Made by a program: the position numbers and the translations under genes. From assembly GCA_963680875.1 (NCBI GenBank), contig OY804575.1, forward strand, positions 34,941,103-35,005,102: 64,000 nt of DNA. The letters are read 5' to 3'. Below the pieces are notes generated by a model. That model was not told where the DNA came from and did not search any database. It worked only from the letters and a program-made list of their open reading frames with translations. Shown here piece by piece: positions 24,201-33,016 of the stretch. This DNA is from Bathymodiolus brooksi (taxonomy: Eukaryota > Mollusca > Bivalvia > Mytilida > Modiolidae). The stretch's first letter is position 1. The number at the start of each line of letters is the position of its first letter.

Positions 24201-24710
24201 TTTTAAATAAGCCTTTCTTGTGTTGTTCGGTTTATATTTGTTGAGGTCTTCGTTGATATCACCTCCTATAATGATGTCATGAGAATGTTCGTATTTCAAG
24301 TATATTTCATGAAGCTCATCTATGCACTCCTGATATTCGACTTGATGGTTCTTGCTTCCATTAGCTGGCATATATACACATATAATAATTACATTTCCCT
24401 TTGCACCTTCAAGTTCAATACATTGGATTTTTTCGGAGCCGTCTGGTAGGGTTCTGACAAGGTGATCAATGGCTTTTTTCCATAAAATTGTGACTCCTCC
24501 ATACCCTCTAGGTAATGATACCGGTAGGAGTGGGTCATTTATATCTACCCCCTTCGCTACGAAGTTGATGTCACTATTAATGTCTGAAATAACACTGGTT
24601 TGTGAATGAAAAAGCCAATGTTCTTGTATCAAAATAATGTCATTGTCCTTTAGAATTTCGCTAATTGAATTACCACAGGTTTTAATGTTTTTACAGTTGT
24701 ATGAAGTCAA
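21231..24710 (-). CDS. Retrotransposon ORF2: AP-type endonuclease and reverse transcriptase
   Basis: 1159 residues, uninterrupted. The N-terminal APE-like endonuclease has SYNCKN (Asn5), IQEHWL (Glu30), IGGDINEDL and a SDHYPISM box. The RT core has NYRGITVLPVISKI, QRGFTKGSSP, LVLLDAKAAFDK (first catalytic Asp), GVRQGGILS and a catalytic box CADD at 714-717, with Cys where Tyr or Phe is usual. A C-terminal zinc-knuckle-like motif (CLLCGAAEENVLHFILQC) is typical of LINE ORF2. The protein nicks target DNA and copies element RNA by target-primed reverse transcription. No RNase H is evident. Confidence 0.95.
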   Translation of the reverse strand: MTSYNCKNIKTCGNSISEILKDNDIILIQEHWLFHSQTSVISDINSDINFVAKGVDINDPLLPVSLPRGYGGVTILWKKAIDHLVRTLPDGSEKIQCIELEGAKGNVIIICVYMPANGSKNHQVEYQECIDELHEIYLKYEHSHDIIIGGDINEDLNKYKPNNTRKAYLKNFINEFGLQYENVGNTFINSKGCECSEIDYFIHNIPQQQIIAEKAIIQIDTNTSDHYPISMSFKWEYNKDDNLKTPNPKGKIKWEKLDKDLYRAMVTENSTALYERMRITTISSQEAITQVNALLTSAAQICSGNKATYQAKPKLKVWNADIKIALKEKRNSYNIWLKNGKPNDPTNHLLLQKKHNKKEFRRAVRIEVARQKEIEKVNIMEAQSNNMELFHKLIQKNRKKGLEHIQDINVNGKTYSGSDEVLLGFQEHFRSLSTFDKSAHKEIRYHQQVEMENKYITEMSKEELILPVTEEEITTAIASINKRKSADFHSLTIEHILHAGENIITVLTHILNSIFLEGDIPEVLKIGLLSPIFKNKGSKNDAINYRGITVLPVISKIIEAVIRDRIQPLISNVQNPTQRGFTKGSSPMNAALPVEEAYRILTDEKQNGHLVLLDAKAAFDKVIHPHLFRCMYHAGIQDKTWTIIKSLHHNAESCIKWAGSTSDCFKVGMGVRQGGILSTDLYKLYTCINPLLDRLQDVGIGLKIGNINVNNTGCADDITLLSTQLSDAQIMVNMALDFANFEGYELQPKKSVAIHIRGNNKQCETTNEKLNMGNITMPEVEQATHLGIIRTTTMKHNIQTNVDENITKTRRSAYSLFGCGFHGHNGLDPESLLHIFKTYITPVLLYGMELLLPFSKPLEQLELFQKRILKQMLSLPMSCPDPAVYILTGILPIAAQIHFKALTFFKNICHQGEKNTEKKLARKLTVIEESSNSWFICVNKILRKYDLKEAYNYLDNPIKKSRWISLVKSRVNDHWCTQLTTLAQLYKGLQYLSNNNLSKCKIHPILKHRCYSSLDISRIPVKLRLVTGTYVLQTKRIKYYRNETDPTCLLCGAAEENVLHFILQCEKLQSERVALLSEINAIWQNEFHNNENFTDLSEADQLQLLMDNTIKVKPTKENSASVARLEGLSRRLMFKLHIKRTKLLESDGDKVQTTMKKRI

Positions 24711-24739
24711 TTTAATCCTATTCTCACTGGTTTCTTTAT

Positions 24740-26533
24740 TTAATATTGATGTCTGTTCATTCGAAGTGGATTGCTGTTCACTAAAAAAGGCACACTTGTT
24801 GCTGTCCTTGGGTTTAGTGGGGTATACCTGTTGCCGCTTTGTTTTTCTCTAGGTACTATTCTAGTAGTTTGACCTGGACGAAGTGGCGGACTCAGTACAT
24901 ATTGGTCGGGTGGGGTTCGAGTTATAGTATGTTGGATGGGTTGTGAGGCTGTTACCTTTGCTGCTTGAGGATTTGGTTTTCCATAGAACAACGGTTGCCC
25001 TGCCACATAGGCTTCATTGTCCTTAGATGTGGCCACATTGTCGTTGTACATTCTACCGGACGAGTCTGGTTCTGTCTGAGAGCAGGGTTTTACTTCGTTA
25101 TTCTGACCTTGCGTTTGCTCTTCTCTAATACTGTTTTGGTTACTTATGGTTATTTCCCCACTGACCATACGGTCGATATGCTTTTCGATATTGTCAAACA
25201 CTACGTCTGTTAGCTTCTGGTGCATACGCATGAACCTGTGGTTGAAGTAGTCTGCCATGCTGTCATTATTACAAGAGAAGTTTGCATCGTTTTTTGCCCC
25301 ATTATTGCCTTTGTTGGTTTCGGATCGGTTGTCATGTATGTTTGTTAGTTCTAGGCTTTCTATTCTTTTCATTAGAGTTTTCACTGTTTGTTCTAGCTCG
25401 TAATTCCTCGATTCTAACTCTTGACATCTTGATTCAAGTTTTGTTCTATTGTTGTTGACCTCCTGAGCTGCCTTTTCTTTTTGTTTTATTAATTCTTCCA
25501 TTTTCTTTAATTTCGTCTCTTTTGCTCTTAGTTCTTTATACTTTACTTCTCTATGATTTGCTGTACTGTCAGTGTCATCATACTTGTTTGCCACTGCATT
25601 CTCATCTGTTCGTATTGAGGTTTGTGATGGGACTTGCTTTTGTTGTGCTGTAGAATCTTTTCGGATAGTTTGCTGTGCAATATTCTGATATGGTAACTGT
25701 TCATGCGGTTTGGTACTTTCAGTTGTAAAGATGGATTTACAGCTAGTTTGTTCTTCTTGTATGCCCATGGCCTTGCATGTATAACACGTTGGTTCTCCAT
25801 TTATATATTCCATACAATGAATATGGCATTGATTATCACATACTATGCATATGTCGCTTTCAATTCGTTTCATTGTTTTATCACATTTGATGCATTGCTG
25901 CTGTTGTTCCTGCTCCTCAGATTGTATTGCTTCGTCAGCTCTCGTTTCATTCTCCTCTAATAATAACGATTTTGCAAGTGTCTCTTCACTATTTGTACCA
26001 TCAGCAATCTGTTTGGGGTCTGTTCCACAAATTTTACATGTATAGTCACTTTCTGTGTCATCAGTATCTTCGATTTGCCTGATTTCAACTGGTGTTAGTT
26101 TTTGGCATTTATAATGTACCCAATGATTGCCCGTAGTGCAATATGTACTTCTTGTCCTACATGATTTCCCGCATTTTGGGCACTGAATGTCAGCGCTATT
26201 ACATTTTGTTGGAGTACCATTTACAAGCTGTCTCAGTTGTTCTTGTAGTTGTTGATTTAGGAGTTCCACATCAAGGTTGATATTTTTTGCTTCTCGTACA
26301 ATTATTGATTGTATGTTCGGAATGTCCGTTTGTACAAATGTATCGCATCCTTCGCCATTCACTAGAATTCTACTTTGTGTGGTATAAATGTTGATGGTAT
26401 ATGGTGCACTTGTTGGTTTTCGGATTTTAATCGTATATTGAACTACTGCTCTACCTGTTCCGTCTACATTAGTTTGTATATGGGCAGGCGTTCCATCTGG
26501 GCTGGGCTTCTCATAATATGCAATTGCCGCCAT
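24740..26533 (-). CDS. Retrotransposon ORF1: double PHD-like finger plus coiled coil
   Basis: 597 residues. An N-terminal beta-rich region (about 1-100, with TINIYTTQSRILVNG) is followed by a PHD-like finger at about 118-169 (CPKCGKSC ... HWVHYKC ... CKIC) and a second at about 214-253 (CIKCDKTM ... CHIHC ... CYTC). A strong coiled coil follows at about 325-400 (Lys/Glu-rich heptads around KKMEELIKQKEKAAQ). The tail is Gln/Pro-rich. Such ORF1 proteins bind element RNA and multimerise; PHD fingers could also contact chromatin. The stop codon lies 29 bp before the RT ORF start. Confidence 0.8.
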   Translation of the reverse strand: MAAIAYYEKPSPDGTPAHIQTNVDGTGRAVVQYTIKIRKPTSAPYTINIYTTQSRILVNGEGCDTFVQTDIPNIQSIIVREAKNINLDVELLNQQLQEQLRQLVNGTPTKCNSADIQCPKCGKSCRTRSTYCTTGNHWVHYKCQKLTPVEIRQIEDTDDTESDYTCKICGTDPKQIADGTNSEETLAKSLLLEENETRADEAIQSEEQEQQQQCIKCDKTMKRIESDICIVCDNQCHIHCMEYINGEPTCYTCKAMGIQEEQTSCKSIFTTESTKPHEQLPYQNIAQQTIRKDSTAQQKQVPSQTSIRTDENAVANKYDDTDSTANHREVKYKELRAKETKLKKMEELIKQKEKAAQEVNNNRTKLESRCQELESRNYELEQTVKTLMKRIESLELTNIHDNRSETNKGNNGAKNDANFSCNNDSMADYFNHRFMRMHQKLTDVVFDNIEKHIDRMVSGEITISNQNSIREEQTQGQNNEVKPCSQTEPDSSGRMYNDNVATSKDNEAYVAGQPLFYGKPNPQAAKVTASQPIQHTITRTPPDQYVLSPPLRPGQTTRIVPREKQSGNRYTPLNPRTATSVPFLVNSNPLRMNRHQY

Positions 26534-26852
26534 TTTAAATAATTCGAAACTTGCTGCATCAGCTGTTATGACGATTCCTCCTCCAGTATATTTATACTGC
26601 AGCGTTCGATTTCTTTGTGTTGCCTTTAGTTTCTTCTTTTAGGCTCTATTAATATTAAGGGTGTAATCCATAACCGTGCTCTCTACTCCAACAGCATATT
26701 GTTTATGATATTTCCGTAGATCCATTGCGTAATAGTTTTTCGTTGCTACAGATTGAACTTTTGACTGTCTAATCTATTGTTGCACAGTGTGGCTTGGACA
26801 TCCCATGCCTCCTGTAGCATACAGATAGAAAAGAGTAATTGTCAGTTGTTAT

Positions 26853-27698
26853 TTATTGATAGCAGTCTACACTTATTCTCATGGAGATTTCTTTGAGCCA
26901 CACTTTTGCCAGTAATGGAGATGGGTGTATCCCGTCGCTGAGAAGGTTAAATTTAATTATGTCTTTTTTTGGTTTATTTTTACCTCTTTTTACCTGCTTT
27001 CTTGCTCTGAGATGTACAGTCAATAGAGGGGACTTCACCCCTTGCTCTCTATTCAATGTATGTATAACTTGGTTGATCGCCTCAATTTGTTCATGGAGGG
27101 TATTATCTTGTGTTGCGAACACTTCTGGCTGACGATGACCCCTTGTGGTGTTCCAGCGGACGATTGAGTAGTGTGGTACTTCCAAGAATGTTAATTTACA
27201 GTTTGGATATTGGTTCACTAAATCTATAAATTGCTTGAACAGATTTGTAATTACTACTATGGCATCATTGGTTTCAGTAAATGCCAAGGATATGTATACA
27301 CTTTTGTCTTTTGTAGTCAAATTGCAGGTACCCAACCAAATATAAAAATGTATGCTTCCTAGCTCATTGACCTTATTCTGTATGTTTCGTCTCAGCCAGC
27401 GCAGTCGTTTTTCGATATTGTCACCTGCTTGACACCACCAATAAATTGCACGGTCTTCAGCTCGAACAACTTGTTGTTTTAAGTATTTGCCTTTACTGTC
27501 AGATATAACGGCCGCTATTGATGTTCTCTGGCCTTGTATTGGCTTTCTTTCCAAATGAAGAAAGTCTGTAAGCCTCTTGTTGGACATAGATGATAACACG
27601 GTGAAAAATGGGTGAGATAAATAAGGGGGAGGGGACGGACAGGACACCGGTATTTTCTGGTAGAATTTAACCAAAAATGTTAATAAGTTATGTCTCAC
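26853..27698 (-). CDS. Retrotransposon ORF: SGNH-hydrolase (esterase) domain protein
   Basis: 281 residues from the first ATG. An alternative start at 27587 (MSNKRLTDFL) looks likelier because the first 37 residues are unlike the rest. SGNH blocks are visible: block I ISDSKG with candidate nucleophile Ser68, a Gly at AGDN (about 92), block III LGTCN (Gly123, Asn126) and block V DGIHPS with Asp255 and His258. Esterase/SGNH domains are known in ORF1 proteins of CR1-like retrotransposons, where they may bind or modify lipids or RNA partners. Here the domain sits on its own ORF, 319 bp upstream of the PHD ORF. Activity is untested; the triad geometry looks complete. Confidence 0.75.
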   Translation of the reverse strand: MRHNLLTFLVKFYQKIPVSCPSPPPYLSHPFFTVLSSMSNKRLTDFLHLERKPIQGQRTSIAAVISDSKGKYLKQQVVRAEDRAIYWWCQAGDNIEKRLRWLRRNIQNKVNELGSIHFYIWLGTCNLTTKDKSVYISLAFTETNDAIVVITNLFKQFIDLVNQYPNCKLTFLEVPHYSIVRWNTTRGHRQPEVFATQDNTLHEQIEAINQVIHTLNREQGVKSPLLTVHLRARKQVKRGKNKPKKDIIKFNLLSDGIHPSPLLAKVWLKEISMRISVDCYQ

Positions 27699-28131
27699 TT
27701 TATTTCACATCTTATTACAGTGTTCTTTTAGCGACTGTTCATCAGATTATAAGAGATAAGGAAAAGTATTGTTGTGTTTGGGTCAAGTATTTCAAATTTC
27801 AAATATGGCGCCCAGATCACGCGGCAACGCCGTTGTCAAAAAGATTAAAATCTCGGAATTAGCAAAAATTTGAAGTATATATAGTTTAACAATATATTGT
27901 TCTGTGTTTGGTAAGTGTTTTTGCTAAATGTCTAGGTACACATTGACTTATTTCTGTTGAATTTCTTGAGATTTCTTGAAACTTTCAGGAGATATTGAAA
28001 AGCACCGCCACCATGAATTACCCACAATCCTAACAATATCATTTATTTGCCATCTAAAAATAAAACTTCTTGCCTCTTGGTTCTTTTTTAATCACATTCA
28101 CAGGCACAGCCACAGCAATCAGAAATTTCAT
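27699..28131. other. Putative 5' region of the retrotransposon and flank
   Basis: Probably includes the LINE 5' UTR, whose end cannot be placed. No gene seen. Confidence 0.35.
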
Positions 28132-28137
28132 CAATAT

Positions 28138-29244
28138 CATACCTGTTAACCTCTGGGAACTGCTAGGGGGGAGATCTCCCCCCTACCAACTCTTCTAAGG
28201 GGGAGATTTTGTGCGTCGCCTTTAAACGCACAAAATTGTACCTTGTAGTTGCATACATGTGATAGAGTTGCTATGCTACAACTGGAGATTTGTAAATTTT
28301 TAGCTGGAGATTTGGTCTCATAACTGGAGATTTTTTATCGACGTATTTGATGCATGTTTTTATTGTTAATTGATGTTTTCTTTTTGTTTGTTTCAGTATT
28401 GATCCAACTGCATCCCATTTCAATATATATTGTTTACATTTCTGTCTTATTAGTAGTGTTTCATATGATGAATGGAGGATAAAAACTGTATTTATAATTT
28501 ATTCATAATCATTCATAATCATAAGGTTATAACAAAGCAATAACATTGAAGACAGAATGCTCTGAACAATAAAGTCGTAGAGCACTAAAATTAAAAAGTC
28601 ACTTTGCTGCTGGTGCGTTGGGTGATAGCATACGTTTTGGCATTTTTGTGGTTTATCAATTCCATCCTGGAACTTAGTCCTTAAATAATACTTTGATCGG
28701 CTTTGGTCCCAAACAAGCCATAACAACTCAATCCGAGATGAATTCATTGCACGTTTGATCGAAATAAGAAGTTTTCCTCGGCATCAAAGGTTGTCCGACT
28801 CCTGTTTGCACAATGGTTTATAACTATTTTTAATTGCCGCTATCACACTTCTAATCATCTAAGCGTGTGCCACAAACCCACTTCCTTATCCCCAATTAAC
28901 TGTCAATCAGTGGATAATTGTTGTATAATCATCAACATCTTAATTAATCTCCATGACCCAATTTACCTGTAAAGGTGTCAAACAGATCAATAACCGGATA
29001 TCATTTAAACACCTTTACCATTCGTATCTCTCGGCATTTTTCATCAGCACGGGAGTTCCAAATGGGGAATTTCCAGAAATATTGATCGCAAAATGTAGGT
29101 CAAGATTTTATTGTACTTGATTTTTTTGTTGGGGGAAGATCGTGCGGGAGATTAATGTCTCCCGCGCATGAGACCCAGTCCATGCGGGAGATAAGGCTCT
29201 TACGCGGAAAACTCCCGCAAAAAGGGGGAGGGTTAACAGGTATG
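28138..29244. mobile_element. Inverted-repeat DNA transposon, 6-bp target duplication (copy 2)
   Basis: Same ends as 9528-10943 (CATACCTGTTAACC and GGTTAACAGGTATG, then the GCGGGAG-rich right part), flanked by CAATAT (28132-28137, 29245-29250). The interior differs from copy 1 and has no recognisable coding. At 28270-28330 an ACTGGAGATTT phrase is repeated three times. Confidence 0.82.
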
Positions 29245-29374
29245 CAATATGAAAAACCTCAGTGGCTGTAATTTAACTCTCCACACACCTTCACTATCAA
29301 TAACATCCTAAGAAGCGAGTGATAGATGGGCGAGTCATTGTGTCAAGACCTTTGTTTGGATAAATATACAATGT

Positions 29375-29640
29375 GTAAAGTAAAGTAATTTTTATTTAAA
29401 GTCAGAAGCATATCTATACAAATACAACATAGAACATGAGCTCTTTAGAGCTCTATTACCGACTTGATATTTTAAAAACAGAAACAATAGACAAACATAA
29501 CAATTCAGCACATGGTTAAACATACATAAAATCATGTGTATAATGTATGGACACTGAAAGGAACATGTAACTATTTTTGTTTCCAAAATTTCTGTTAATC
29601 GTGTAAAAAACATGTTACCATGTATAATAAAACTTTTCAT
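29375..29640 (-). mobile_element. LINE 3'-end fragment
   Basis: On the minus strand the sequence ends with AGAGCTCTAAAGAGCTC, then GACTTTAAATAAAAATTAC and a short TTTAC repeat tail. This is the look of a 5'-truncated LINE 3' UTR with a simple-repeat tail. A related end is at 30445-30500. Confidence 0.5.
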
Positions 29641-30444
29641 TATATTGCAAGACTTATGTTTTCATTTTTGGGACAAAATCTGAATAAACCTGAATCATTA
29701 AAAAAAATAGTTTCTATTGTGCTAAAGCCTTGATTGATCTAGAAAAGCATAAACTTAAAATTTGAGAAATGTATATACTGTTTTTAGTTGGTTTAGAACA
29801 AGTGTAAACTTAAAATCTATGAAATATATTTGTTATCATTACCCCGTAAACATTAATAGTAAAGACATGACATCGTAGCAGACATGATATCAAAGTAGAC
29901 ATGATGTCATAGTTAAGACATGGCGTCGTGTTTGCTTCCAGCGTACATTTCCGTTTCAAATACAGAATAGATTTGTCAAAAATACTTCAGAATACTAAAA
30001 AAATTAAAAATAATAATGTATTACAAATAATTAAGTACAAACTTTGTTATTTTTATTGCATTTTTAGAAGCGGAAACAATCCTAATTTTCCTTGCCCATA
30101 GCCAAAATGGCAATATGAAAGCATATGATTATAGAATCAAATAAGGAATGTGCAACAAGTCAGTTATCTCCATGTTCTCATTTCATATTTATGAACATAA
30201 TTTTTTGTGTTAACTAATTACAAAAGCAAACAAGATGCTGTCATTACAATTTTCACTAAAGAATTTGTTTGACAACTTGTCTTTTGTATTGACCTGAAAT
30301 TAACTATATAGATGGTGAGAACTACTCGTACTAGTAATTAAGGAAGCTAGAGTTCCATAGTAGTGTCATTAAATATCCAATGGCTGTCACTGTAAGCTAG
30401 GTGATAACCTATATTTGACAGATTACAGTTAAAGGATGTATAAT
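29641..30444. other. Intergenic, no gene
   Basis: AT-rich. At 29865-29930 there are three or four degenerate copies of a GACATGATGTCATAG-type phrase. No coding sequence seen. Confidence 0.4.
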
Positions 30445-32525
30445 ACAATACAATACAATACAATAAGCTTTATTTGAAGTCTGAAATAATCAAACAATTA
30501 TAACACAAGCTCTAGAGAACTTTTAAATCTGACATAAGAATATGTATATACAAACTAACAATTATAACACAAGCTCTAGAGAACTTTTAAATCTGACATA
30601 AGAATATGTATATACAAACTAACAATTATAACACAAGCTCTAGAGAACTTTTAAATCTGACATACTAATATGTATATACAAACTAACAATTATAACACAA
30701 GCTCTAGAGAACTTTTAAATCTGACATAAGAATATGTATATACAAACTAACAATTATAACACAAGCTCTAGAGAACTTTTAAATCTGACATAAGAATATG
30801 TATATACAAACTAACAATTATAACACAAGCTCTAGAGAACTTTTAAATCTGACATAAGAATATGTATATACAAACTAACAATTATAACACAAGCTCTAGA
30901 GAACTTTTAAATCTGACATAAGAATATGTATATACAAACTAACAATTATAACACAAGCTCTAGAGAACTTTTAAATCTGACATACTAATATGTATATACA
31001 AACTAACAATTATAACACAAGCTCTAGAGAACTTTTAAATCTGACATAAGAATATGTATATACAAACTAACAATTATAACACAAGCTCTAGAGAACTTTT
31101 AAATCTGACATAAGAATATATATATACAAACTAACAATTATAACACAAGCTCTAGAGAACTTTTAAATCTGACATAAGAATATGTATATACAAACTAACA
31201 ATTATAACACAAGCTCTAGAGAACTTTTAAATCTGACATAAGAATATGTATATACAAACTAACAATTATAACACAAGCTCTAGAGAACTTTTAAATCTGA
31301 CATAAGAATATGTATACAAACTAACAATTATAACACAAGCTCCAGAGAACTTAAATCTGACATAAGAATATGTATATACAAACTAACAATTATAACACAA
31401 GCTCCAGAGAACTTTTAAATCTGACATAAGAATATGTATATACAAACTAACAATTATAACACAAGCTCTAGAGAACTTTTAAATCTGACATAAGAATATG
31501 TATACAAACTAACAATTATAACACAAGCTCTAGAGAACTTTTAAATCTGACATAAGAATATGTATACAAACTAACAATTATAACACAAGCTCTAGAGAAC
31601 TTTTAAATCTGACATAAGAATATGTATATACAAACTAACAATTATAACACAAGCTCTAGAGAACTTTTAAATCTGACATAATAATATGTATATACAAACT
31701 AACAATTATACCACAAGCTCTAGAGAACTTTTAAATCTGACATAAGAATATGTATACAAACTAACAATTATAACACAAGCTCTAGAGAACTTTCAAATCT
31801 GACAATAATATGTATATACAAACTAACAATTATAACACAAGCTCTAGAGAACTTTTAAATCTGACATAAGAATATGTATATACAAACTAACAATTATAAC
31901 ACAAGCTCTAGAGAACTTTTAAATCTGACATAAGAATATGTATATACAAACTAACAATTATAACACAAGCTCTAGAGAACTTTTAAATCTGACATAAGAA
32001 TATGTATATACAAACTAACAATTATAACACAAGCTCTAGAGAACTTTTAAATCTGACATAAGAATATGTATATACAAACTAACAATTATAACACAAGCTC
32101 TAGAGAACTTTTAAATCTGACATAAGAATATGTATATACAAACTAACAATTATAACACAAGCTCTAGAGAACTTTTAAATCTGACATAAGAATATGTATA
32201 TACAAACTAACAATTATAACACAAGCTCTAGAGAACTTTTAAATCTGACATAATAATATGTATATACAAACTAACAATTATAACACAAGCTCTAGAGAAC
32301 TTTTAAATCTGACATAAGAATATGTATATACAAACTAACAATTATAACACAAGCTCTAGAGAACTTTTAAATCTGACATAAGAATATGTATATACAAACT
32401 AACAATTATAACACAAGCTCTAGAGAACTTTTAAATCTGACATAAGAATATGTATACAAACTAACAATTATAACACAAGCTCTAGAGAACTTTCAAATCT
32501 GACATAAGAATATGTATATATAAAC
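30445..32525. repeat. 64-bp minisatellite, about 32 copies, starting in a LINE tail
   Basis: The unit contains CACAAGCTCTAGAGAACTTT and GAATATGTATATACAAAC. The first copy continues without a break from an ATACA pentamer run and AATAAGCTTTATTTGAAGTC (30447-30480), which resembles a LINE 3' terminus in minus orientation. The array therefore seems to have grown from a LINE 3' UTR. Some units lack 2 bp (TATA variation). It ends about 290 bp before the TRAPPC12 start codon. Confidence 0.95.
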
Positions 32526-32811
32526 TCAAACAAAACATGCACATAATAAATTTAAAAAGTTCTGTCAAATTTAAAAATCTTTCCATGAAATTTAAAACCA
32601 AACTAAAATATGAAAGCAATTAATTAATGTGTATAAATATTGGAAAAAACCTAACTTATACACACAGGCATAGTTTAACAAAAATGACCAGACTGCAAGG
32701 TTAGTGTTAATTTTATGTTGAGGTATATAACTGAACATGTGTTGTATGTACAGATTTTTTGAACATTTAATAGAGAATTATTCATGTGAAATTATAATTA
32801 CAGTTTAAAGT

Positions 32812-33016
32812 ATGGCTGATGAAAATGTTGAAGAATTCTTGGAGGATGAATCTCTTGCAGAAAAAGAATTTCACTTACACAACCCAGATGTTGTAAGAGA
32901 GACAACTCTAAGACACTCAGCTACAACTGATACACTGGATTCTGTATATCTGGAACCAACACAAATTGAAGAAGAAGTGCAAGATATTATCACATCTATA
33001 CATGACTTAGTTAAAG
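32812..33016 (+). CDS. TRAPPC12: TRAPPC12 coding exon 1
   Basis: Starts [20 protein letters not shown]. Donor AAAG|GTAGGT, phase 1. Acidic N terminus. Confidence 0.88.

Larger units (their letters stand above)
20953..27698 (-). mobile_element. Non-LTR retrotransposon, three ORFs, apparently intact
   Basis: On the minus strand, in order: SGNH hydrolase ORF (27698-26853), PHD/coiled-coil ORF (26533-24740) and endonuclease-RT ORF (24710-21231), then about 280 bp of 3' sequence with repeats of a GTTTTAGATTTTA phrase. All three frames are open, so the copy may be young. The combination of esterase-like and PHD-like accessory ORFs with an apurinic-type endonuclease and RT suggests the Jockey/CR1/L2 group. 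The clade is an inference. Exact 5' and 3' ends are not fixed, and no target duplication was identified. Confidence 0.85.
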
